Below, in pieces: positions 28,444 to 34,945 of a stretch of 64,000 nucleotides of DNA (its first letter is position 1; every line of letters begins with the position of its first letter). Source of the DNA: Pseudomonas sp. 7P_10.2_Bac1 (lineage in GTDB: Bacteria > Pseudomonadota > Gammaproteobacteria > Pseudomonadales > Pseudomonadaceae). Below the pieces are notes generated by a model that ran no database searches, was not told the DNA's origin, and saw nothing but the letters and a program-made list of their open reading frames with translations. The stretch spans positions 1 to 64,000 of the forward strand of contig NZ_JANLNV010000051.1 of the NCBI RefSeq assembly GCF_025465935.1, written 5' to 3'. The position numbers and the translations under genes are program-made.

Positions 28444-29250
28444 ATGGCCAATGTCCAAACTGCCAGCGCGCTGGATGTGCTCTGGCGCCAGGGCCCCGGC
28501 GGCGAGCTACTTGATCTTGGGCGAACCTTTCGCGGCCCATTGTCTTTGTCGCGCCTGCAGAGTACGCCCAAGCGCATCCTGAGCCGCCGTGAAGCAGTGC
28601 TGCTGGGGGTTTTCGCACTGGCACTGCACGGTGCGGTGATTTACTGGATCAGTCAGAACCCGACGCCCGTACTGCCTATCGTGCCGCCGGAAGTTCCGCC
28701 AATGACCATCGAGTTTTCGCAACCGGCACCGCCCGTGGTGGAACCGCCTCCACCTGAGCCGGTTGTTCAACCCGTGGTCGAGCCGCCACCGCCGGTGGAA
28801 GACGAACTGGCCGTAAAACCGCCACCGCCCAAACCGATTCCAAAGCCTAAGCCCAAGCCGGTGGTCAAGCCTGTTCCTAAACCCGTGGCCAAGCCGGTTG
28901 AACAACCGCCCGCGCCACCGCAACCGGTTGCTCCACCTGCCCCGCCCGCCCCACCTGCCCCGGCGCCAATAACCCCGGCGTCTGCCAATGCCGGCTATTT
29001 GCACAACCCGGCACCGGAATATCCGTCGCTGGCCATGCGCCGTGGTTGGGAAGGCACCGTGCTGCTGCGCGTCCACGTGTTGGCCAGCGGTAAGCCCGGA
29101 GAAATCCAGATCCAGAAAAGCAGCGGTCGCGACCAACTCGACAATGCCGCTAAAGATGCCGTTAAACGTTGGAGCTTTGTCCCGGCCAAACAAGGGAAAG
29201 ACCCGATTGACGGATGGGTCAGCGTGCCGATTGATTTCAAAATCAAATAA
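28444..29250 (+). CDS. tonB: TonB energy-transducing protein
   Basis: 268 residues; CAGGAG precedes the start. It has an unusually long N-terminal cytoplasmic segment of about 50 residues, then one membrane helix (AVLLGVFALALHGAVIYWIS). A long periplasmic Pro-rich region follows (PPPPEPVVQPVVEPPPPVED, then repeated Lys-Pro steps such as KPIPKPKPKPVVKPV). The C-terminal TonB domain reads NPAPEYPSLAMRRGWEGTVL and LDNAAKDAVKRWSFVPAKQG. It acts with ExbB-ExbD to energise outer-membrane receptors. Lying in a sigma-54 operon with sulfur genes and facing a receptor gene, it looks like a dedicated TonB rather than the housekeeping copy. Confidence 0.93.
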   Translation: MANVQTASALDVLWRQGPGGELLDLGRTFRGPLSLSRLQSTPKRILSRREAVLLGVFALALHGAVIYWISQNPTPVLPIVPPEVPPMTIEFSQPAPPVVEPPPPEPVVQPVVEPPPPVEDELAVKPPPPKPIPKPKPKPVVKPVPKPVAKPVEQPPAPPQPVAPPAPPAPPAPAPITPASANAGYLHNPAPEYPSLAMRRGWEGTVLLRVHVLASGKPGEIQIQKSSGRDQLDNAAKDAVKRWSFVPAKQGKDPIDGWVSVPIDFKIK

Positions 29251-29339
29251 GCCCAGGCCACCATTTTTACACCGCGAGCGTTCTGAAAAAGACGCGGCGT
29301 TCAGACCGTTTTTGATGACCTAATTTAGAGAGCCTGAAA

Positions 29340-30059
29340 ATGAACCTTATCGCTTCCCCCTTTGAATCCATTGAACATGCGGTCATCTGGCTGCTGATTA
29401 TTTTCTCGGTCGCCACTTGGGGCCTGTTCTTGCTTAAAGGCGTGCAGTTCAGCCGCCTGAAAAACCAGGACCGTCGTTTCCTCAAGCAATTCTGGGCCGC
29501 CACCAGCCTCGACTCGGCCGCCGAGCTGGCCAGCACTGCGCCGGGTGCAGCTGCCCGTGTAGCCCAAGCCGGCTATGCCGCCATTCAAGTGACCGATGCG
29601 CCACAGGCCAATGACCTGGCGCACAACATCAACCATCAAGACCGCCTTGAGCGCTCGCTGCGCCAGCAAATTGTGCGTGAACGCCGCTCGCTGGAAACCG
29701 GCCTGGCGATCCTCGCCAGTATCGGCAGCACCTCGCCGTTTATCGGTCTGTTCGGCACCGTGTGGGGCATCATGTCGGCTCTCAAAGGCATCAGCGCCGC
29801 CGGTTCCGCCAGCCTTGAAACCGTGGCCGGCCCGATTGGTGCGGCACTGGTTGCGACCGGCGTCGGCATCGCGGTCGCGGTGCCTGCGGTACTGGTTTAC
29901 AACTACTTCTTGCGTCGCCTGAAGCTCACCGCCGCTGACCTGGACGACTTCGCCCACGACTTTTACAGCCTGGCCCAGAAGAGCGCCTTCCGTGTACACC
30001 TGCACCCGGTGCTGAACAAATCTGCCGCGCCTGCGCAAAAAGTGAAGGAGGCGTCCTGA
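29340..30059 (+). CDS. exbB: TonB-system proton channel protein ExbB
   Basis: 239 residues, MotA/TolQ/ExbB family. TM1 is EHAVIWLLIIFSVATWGLFLL. The conserved loop reads LETGLAILASIGSTSPFIGL and FGTVWGIMSALKGISAAGSA, and the last helices have AALVATGVGIAVAVPAVLVY. The protein forms the proton channel with ExbD. The gap to tonB is 89 bp; one base separates the stop from exbD. Confidence 0.94.
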   Translation: MNLIASPFESIEHAVIWLLIIFSVATWGLFLLKGVQFSRLKNQDRRFLKQFWAATSLDSAAELASTAPGAAARVAQAGYAAIQVTDAPQANDLAHNINHQDRLERSLRQQIVRERRSLETGLAILASIGSTSPFIGLFGTVWGIMSALKGISAAGSASLETVAGPIGAALVATGVGIAVAVPAVLVYNYFLRRLKLTAADLDDFAHDFYSLAQKSAFRVHLHPVLNKSAAPAQKVKEAS

Positions 30060-30060
30060 T

Positions 30061-30462
30061 ATGGCCTTTTCAACCCAAGACAGCGATGAAGTGCTGAGTG
30101 AAATCAACGTTACGCCGCTGGTAGACGTGATGCTGGTACTGCTGGTGGTGTTTATCGTGACCGCGCCGCTGTTGACCAACGCGATCCCGATCAACCTGCC
30201 CAAGACCGACTCGGTCGCCCCCGTGGAGCAAAAAGACCCACTGGTGGTGAGCATCGACGATCAAGGCAAGGTGTTCATCAACAAAGATGAAGTCGAAGCA
30301 AGCCTGCTGGAATTCAACCTCCAGGCAGCCAAAGCCAAAGACCCGGAAGTCCGCGTGCAATTGCAGGCCGATAACGGCGTGAACTACGGCGAAGTGGCTC
30401 GGGCCATGGCCTCGATCGAGCGCGCCGGGATCACCAAGCTTTCGGTGATTACTGCCAAGTGA
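30061..30462 (+). CDS. exbD: TonB-system protein ExbD
   Basis: 133 residues. The single helix contains the essential protonatable Asp in INVTPLVDVMLVLLVVFIVT. The periplasmic domain (ISIDDQGKVFINKDEVEASL is the general pattern, here VVSIDDQGKVFINKDEVEAS; and YGEVARAMASIERAGITKLS) is standard. It follows exbB with no room for a separate promoter. A hairpin at 30486 separates it from sfnB and may set the expression ratio. Confidence 0.94.
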   Translation: MAFSTQDSDEVLSEINVTPLVDVMLVLLVVFIVTAPLLTNAIPINLPKTDSVAPVEQKDPLVVSIDDQGKVFINKDEVEASLLEFNLQAAKAKDPEVRVQLQADNGVNYGEVARAMASIERAGITKLSVITAK

Positions 30463-30485
30463 CTTAAACCGCAGCCTTCTGGCAA

Positions 30486-30507
30486 CCCCCTGACACGACG
30501 TCGGGGG
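30486..30507. terminator. GC-rich hairpin between exbD and sfnB
   Basis: CCCCC-(T)-GAC, loop ACGAC, GTC-GGGGG: an eight-pair stem with one bulged T. No T-run. Because the genes on both sides look like one operon, it may be an attenuator or RNA-stability element rather than an operon end. Confidence 0.35.
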
Positions 30508-30533
30508 GCGACATTCGAACGAGGTGAACACAC

Positions 30534-31721
30534 GTGACTGTCACACAGCTAAATGCCAGGAAGGCGCCGTTGGAAATTGCTCGAGAGCTGGCAGTCGAGT
30601 TCGCCCTTACCGCTGTGGAGCGTGACGCTCAAGGCGGTACGCCCAAGCATGAACGTAACTTACTGCGCGACAGCGGCCTGCTGGCCATGAGCATTCCTGG
30701 TCAGTTCGACGGTCTCAACGCCACCTGGTCTGAAACCTTTCAGGTGGTCCGCGAGTTTGCCCGAGTCGACAGTTCCATCGCCCACGTCTTTGGTTTTCAT
30801 CACCTGATGCTGGCCACGGTGCGGCTGTTTGCCAAGCCGTCACAATGGCAAACCTGGTTCAAACTGACCGCCAACAAAAATTGGTTCTGGGGCAATACCC
30901 TCAACCCGCTGGACACGCGCACCGTGGTCAAGGACCGCGAAGGCTGGCGCGAATTTTCCGGCAAAAAGAGTTTTTGCTCCGGCGCCAATGACTCCGAAAT
31001 GCTGATCGCCTCTGCAATCGATGAAAGTGCAGGTGGCAAGTTGCTGATTGCCGCCATCCCCAGCGCCCGCTCCGGCATCACACTGCACAACGACTGGCAC
31101 AACATGGGCCAGCGCCAGACGGACAGCGGCAGCGTAACCTTCCAGCGTGTTCGGGTTGAAGACTCGGACTTGCTGCTCGATCCCGGCCCCCTGAGCACGC
31201 CGTTTGCCTGCCTGCGGCCGCTGATCGCCCAACTGCATTTCGCCACTATTTTCCTCGGCATTGCCGAAGGCGCCTTTGAAGAAGCGCGCCGTTATACCCT
31301 CGAAGAAACCCGGCCCTGGTTTAAATCCAGCGCCACGCAGAACACTCAGGACCCTTACATTCTGGGCCACTACGGCGATTTTTGGGTCGCCCTCGAAAGT
31401 ACCCGCTTGCTGGTCGAGCGCGCGGGTGCAGTACTGGACGAGGCCTGGTCCAAAGGCCCGGCATTGACCAGTGAAGAGCGCGGTGAAGTCGCCATCGCCA
31501 TTGCGACTGCCAAAGTAGCCGCCAGCCGCAATGGCCTGGAGCTATGTAGCAAGGTCTTCGAGGTGACCGGGGCGCGCGCGACGCAAACCTCCGTGGCCCT
31601 CGACAGGCACTGGCGCAACCTGCGCACCCAGAGCCTGCACGACCCGCTGGACTACAAGCTTCAGGAACTGGGCGACTGGGCACTTAACGGCACGTCCCCC
31701 ATCCCGACATTCTATTCATAG
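30534..31721 (+). CDS. sfnB: SfnB-like acyl-CoA-dehydrogenase-fold oxidoreductase (sulfur acquisition)
   Basis: 395-residue flavoprotein of the acyl-CoA dehydrogenase superfamily, in the DszC/SfnB branch that oxidises or desulfurises small organosulfur compounds. The start is GTG with CGAGGTG upstream. Family features are NLLRDSGLLAMSIPGQFDG, ARVDSSIAHVFGFHHLMLAT, the FMN/substrate loop NMGQRQTDSGSVTFQRVRVE, and the terminal histidine motif ALDRHWRNLRTQSLHDPLDY. Two paralogues lie at 42806 and 53880. It sits between exbD and the SfnR-like activator gene (8 bp gap), so TonB-driven uptake and catabolism appear to be co-regulated. The substrate is unknown. Confidence 0.85.
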   Translation: MTVTQLNARKAPLEIARELAVEFALTAVERDAQGGTPKHERNLLRDSGLLAMSIPGQFDGLNATWSETFQVVREFARVDSSIAHVFGFHHLMLATVRLFAKPSQWQTWFKLTANKNWFWGNTLNPLDTRTVVKDREGWREFSGKKSFCSGANDSEMLIASAIDESAGGKLLIAAIPSARSGITLHNDWHNMGQRQTDSGSVTFQRVRVEDSDLLLDPGPLSTPFACLRPLIAQLHFATIFLGIAEGAFEEARRYTLEETRPWFKSSATQNTQDPYILGHYGDFWVALESTRLLVERAGAVLDEAWSKGPALTSEERGEVAIAIATAKVAASRNGLELCSKVFEVTGARATQTSVALDRHWRNLRTQSLHDPLDYKLQELGDWALNGTSPIPTFYS

Positions 31722-31729
31722 GGACCGAC

Positions 31730-32833
31730 ATGCAACTGCTAACCCTCCCCCCTTCCCCGGCCTTGGCCACCTCGATCCGGGCAACCGCACAAGTCTTTGA
31801 AGACCCCAAGTCCAAAGCCTTGCTCCAGCATCTGCAGCAAATCGCCCCCAGCGATGCGAGCGTGTTGATCATTGGCGAAACCGGCACCGGCAAAGAACTG
31901 ATCGCGCGCCACATCCACAACCTCAGCGCACGCAAACACCAGCCGTTTCTGGCCGTGAACTGCGGTGCTTTTTCAGAATCGCTGGTGGAGTCCGAACTGT
32001 TTGGCCACGAGAAAGGCGCCTTCACTGGCGCCTTGGGCGCCAAGGCCGGATGGTTCGAAGAAGCCAACGGCGGCACCCTGTTCCTCGATGAAATTGGCGA
32101 TCTGCCAATGCCGATCCAGGTCAAGCTGCTGCGCGTTTTGCAAGAGCGCGAAGTGGTTCGCCTGGGGTCGCGCAAAAGCATTCCCATCAACGTCCGCGTA
32201 CTGGCCGCCACCAACGTACAGCTGGAAAAAGCCATCAATGCCGGGCACTTTCGCGAAGACCTGTTCTATCGCCTGAACGTGGTCAACCTGGAACTCACCC
32301 CGCTGCGTGAACGCCCGGGCGATATCCTGCCGTTGACCCGCTACTTCATCGACACCTACAGCCGTCGACTGGGTTACGGCGACGTCATCCTGAGTCCAGA
32401 GGCAGAGCAAAAACTCACCCACTCCAACTGGCCCGGCAACATCCGCGAACTGGAAAACGTCATCCACCACACCCTGCTGATCTGCCGCGACGGCGTCATC
32501 CAGAGCGACGACCTGCGCATGTCCAACCTGCGCATCACCCGACCAGAAACCAGCACCGTCAACAGCGACCAGAGCGCAGAAGAACTGCTGGAACATGCCT
32601 TCCAGCGGCTGTTCGAAAGCCAGTCTGACAACCTCCACGAAAACGTCGAACGCAGCCTGCTGCGCGCGGCCTATCGCTTTTGCCACCACAACCAGGTTCA
32701 CACCGCCAAACTGCTGGGGCTGAGCCGCAACGTCACCCGCACCCTATTGATCAACCTGGGCGAATTGAAAGTCAACAAACGCAGCGCAACAGAACCCAAG
32801 CAAGATGAACGCGTGTTGCATTTGTCGATTTGA
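31730..32833 (+). CDS. sfnR: SfnR-like sigma-54-dependent transcriptional activator
   Basis: 367-residue enhancer-binding protein. The AAA+ domain is complete: Walker A GETGTGKE, sigma-54 contact loop GAFTGA near residue 97, Walker B GGTLFLDEIGD, and SNWPGNIRELENVIHHTLLI. A C-terminal Fis-type HTH is seen in YRFCHHNQVHTAKLLGLSRN. Only about 30 residues precede the AAA+ domain, so there is no receiver, GAF or PAS sensor; SfnR of P. putida is built the same way (recalled). Such proteins are usually controlled by their own synthesis. It is the last gene of the tonB operon and is the prime candidate to bind the TGTTG-N6-CAACA elements found before four sigma-54 promoters here. Confidence 0.88.
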   Translation: MQLLTLPPSPALATSIRATAQVFEDPKSKALLQHLQQIAPSDASVLIIGETGTGKELIARHIHNLSARKHQPFLAVNCGAFSESLVESELFGHEKGAFTGALGAKAGWFEEANGGTLFLDEIGDLPMPIQVKLLRVLQEREVVRLGSRKSIPINVRVLAATNVQLEKAINAGHFREDLFYRLNVVNLELTPLRERPGDILPLTRYFIDTYSRRLGYGDVILSPEAEQKLTHSNWPGNIRELENVIHHTLLICRDGVIQSDDLRMSNLRITRPETSTVNSDQSAEELLEHAFQRLFESQSDNLHENVERSLLRAAYRFCHHNQVHTAKLLGLSRNVTRTLLINLGELKVNKRSATEPKQDERVLHLSI

Positions 32834-32861
32834 ATACTGCCTTGCGGTAACAACAAAACCC

Positions 32862-32928
32862 TGTAGGAGCGAGCTTGCCTCGCGATCTTTTAAACCGTTA
32901 GAAGATCGCGAGGCAAGCTCGCTCCCAC
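32862..32928. repeat. REP doublet with perfect 24-bp arms
   Basis: GGAGCGAGCTTGCCTCGCGA with its next four bases CTT(T) pairs perfectly with the inverse unit ending at GCTCC, around an 11-base spacer. It marks the boundary between the sulfur operon and the AT-rich edge of the Rhs island. Confidence 0.85.
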
Positions 32929-33413
32929 GGGGAGTTACATACACTTTTCCATTCGACATCGAAAAAATTAAAAAACCCTAACAATAAATAATCCTTATAA
33001 TACTTTATTTCAACCCTATAACCAGCTGCACACTACTAAACCAGCTAACACAACATTAGAATCCCGCATTAGCTTAGAGCATATTTTGATCATCACACAA
33101 TATAAAACACTAAAGATCAGCCCATCAACATTACTCCAACTATGACCCATCAACCTTTAGACCTTCACAAATAAATCCCAAGCCAAAGCTGCATTACCCT
33201 CATCTATGTGTGAGAGCCCATCATACAATATCCATCCCCCCATAAAGCCCCACGCAGTAATTTATTCAACCTCTTAAATTTATAGTTTGAAATTTGATGT
33301 CTATAGATTACTCTGACACTAAACTCATTCCAAACCTATTGACCAACCTTCTTCACTCGCAACCCGCCCACATCATTACTGCAACTTTACTCTCTAACTT
33401 TTAAAAACACTAC
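32929..33413. other. AT-rich gap with decayed coding remnant
   Basis: 485 bp of strikingly AT-rich DNA downstream of the last immunity gene. No intact gene with a ribosome binding site was found. One minus-strand frame, 33157-33243, reads MGGWILYDGLSHIDEGNAAL, then AWDLFVKV and a stop. Its composition is protein-like and it may be the C-terminus of a lost gene. A second minus-strand frame just after it is less convincing. The gap may be the graveyard of a third toxin/immunity cassette (inference). Confidence 0.35.
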
Positions 33414-33812
33414 TTAACCTTCAGATCTCGCATTAAAGTATACTGAGGGCCCGCATAGAGACACATGCTTTGTCGTAAAAGAAATTAGCGAATCCTTATT
33501 TGATATGCGTACCCTATACTCCCCTGCCAGCACGGCTATATCAACCTTCAACAATTCGTTTGTAGGTACACCCTTAATTTCAAGCTCGCGGAAATTTCCG
33601 CAGCTTATACCGATCCTGCAAGTATTAAACTCGGCCTTCCTCCACTTTTCGGGCAAGGTATCCGGCAATTCTTGTATATCAAACTCCACTGTAATGCTCG
33701 GTCTATTACTGTCTATATGCACAGCAAACAACTCAACTAACCCAATAGCTACAGGAGCGCTAAATACCTTTCCAAAAAAAACACTTCCATCCAGCTCATT
33801 CCAATGCATCAT
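33414..33812 (-). CDS. Second (orphan) immunity protein, paralogue of the one at 34550
   Basis: 132 residues, soluble, no signal peptide. It aligns end to end with the 131-residue protein at 34550: WNELDGSVFFGKVFSAPV versus WNELDSSVFLNKVFSTPV, LPEKWRKAEFNTCRIGI versus IPEKWLRTKFNTCRLGL, and GPSVYFNAR versus GPTVYFNAE; about half the residues are shared by eye. Both look like the Imm50-type immunity family (recalled, unchecked). The ATG overlaps the displaced toxin tip exactly as the first pair overlaps (ATGA with the pre-frameshift stop). It is expected to neutralise the nuclease of that tip. Its low G+C contrasts with the Rhs core. Confidence 0.75.
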   Translation of the reverse strand: MMHWNELDGSVFFGKVFSAPVAIGLVELFAVHIDSNRPSITVEFDIQELPDTLPEKWRKAEFNTCRIGISCGNFRELEIKGVPTNELLKVDIAVLAGEYRVRISNKDSLISFTTKHVSLCGPSVYFNARSEG

Positions 33813-34512
33813 TTTCTTTCCTTAAAGTAGAAATGATCTTTACCCCCGGAATTTTTCCGGTCCTTGGATTGCTAATTGGCCTTAGGTTTAAATGAGCCTT
33901 CTGATCCCCCTCATTTCCCGGCGCTGAAAACTTGTGTCCAGCGCTATGATCTTGAATGATGATTTTCGAACCGTCCTCACGTGTAAACTGATACTCCCTC
34001 GTGAAGATAGGTTTGCCGTAAGCGTTTAGAATATTTTCATTACTCCTAACTGTCATGTTCACATATTTAATCTGACTATTTTTACCAGTTCTCGGATCAT
34101 ATACGAGATCAGGATGCTGTATCCTTGATATCCCCGCTTCAAACTTAGCCTGCTTAAAAGCACCGTTTCGAGAGACCTCAGGAGGGATTAGCTCATTTGG
34201 CCGCTCACACGCAGGAGTATTATCCCCCCCAGGACACGAATTCAACCCCAACGGATCCACCCACCCTGTCGGGTTGGGTACGTACTGGTAGCTATTCAGC
34301 CCGCCCGCGAGTTTGATCGGGTCGGGGGTGAGGTAGCGACCGGTGTTGGGATTGTAGTAACGATGCCGGTTGTAGTGTAGTCCGCTTTCTTTGTCGTAAT
34401 ACTGACCCTGAAAGCGCAGCGGGTTGGTGATTTCGGCCTTGTCTAGTTTGAGGACGTTACCTTAGGCGCGGCAGTGGGCCGACCATACGATTTGGCCGTG
34501 ATGGCCGGAAAG
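33796..34512 (-). pseudogene. Displaced Rhs C-terminal tip with core remnant (broken)
   Basis: A promoterless fragment holding about 255 bp of Rhs core 3' end (to DPIKLAGGLNSYQYVPNPTG, WVDPLGL) fused to a second toxin tip. The tip parallels that of the full rhs gene: SRNGAFKQAKFEAGI, ILNAYGKPIFTREYQFTRED, IIIQDHSAGHKFSAPGNEGD, KAHLNLRPI. Two lesions are visible. In the core remnant a TAC codon of the intact gene is TAA (34462-34464). Near the end, GGGGG-TAAAG has lost one base relative to the intact copy: frame +1 would give KDHFYFKERK and a stop, matching RDHYYFREKK of the intact toxin. As it stands the frame continues as VKIISTLRKE. It is read as a silent reservoir cassette, now decayed. 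Confidence 0.82.
34147..34512. repeat. Direct repeat copy 1 (orphan tip side)
   Basis: 366 bp nearly identical, without indels seen, to 35281-35646. The shared part spans the end of the Rhs core and the first 35-40 codons of both toxin tips. The offset is 1134 bp. Recombination between copies would delete the current tip and first immunity gene and place the orphan tip on the Rhs core. Confidence 0.85.
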
Positions 34513-34549
34513 GCTTTGCCATTGAGGGCATCGCCTTGACGATAGCCAT

Positions 34550-34945
34550 TTACAAACGCTCGGCATTAAAATACACAGTAGGCCCCCGTAAAAAAACGAA
34601 CTTAGCAGTAAACCTTATTACGGACACACCACTTGAGATATCTACTAAATAAGAGTCTTCAGTTTTTTTAATTTCTACTTTCAGCTTTGAAGCTGTCGGT
34701 ATGTTTTTCATCGAAAGGTCTCTGATCTCCCCAAATTCCAAACCTAGACGACAGGTATTAAATTTCGTTCTCAACCACTTCTCAGGAATAACATCAGGGA
34801 CCTCATCAATATCGAACCCTATAGTTATATTATTTTTATCGTTATCTATGCTTACACCGAAAAGTTCAATAGCATTGATTGGTACGGGGGTGCTGAATAC
34901 CTTGTTCAGGAAAACAGAACTGTCCAGTTCATTCCAAAATTTCAT
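34550..34945 (-). CDS. Immunity protein of the Rhs toxin (Imm50-like)
   Basis: 131 residues, soluble, AT-rich gene, overlapping the rhs stop by ATGA. This tight coupling right after a polymorphic toxin tip is the hallmark of a cognate immunity gene. Sequence features are MKFWNELDSSVFLNKVFSTP, VPDVIPEKWLRTKFNTCRLG and FVFLRGPTVYFNAERL. The pattern agrees with the Imm50 family as recalled. The protein presumably binds and inhibits the HNH/EndoVII-like domain of the neighbouring Rhs. A paralogue lies at 33414. Confidence 0.8.
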   Translation of the reverse strand: MKFWNELDSSVFLNKVFSTPVPINAIELFGVSIDNDKNNITIGFDIDEVPDVIPEKWLRTKFNTCRLGLEFGEIRDLSMKNIPTASKLKVEIKKTEDSYLVDISSGVSVIRFTAKFVFLRGPTVYFNAERL

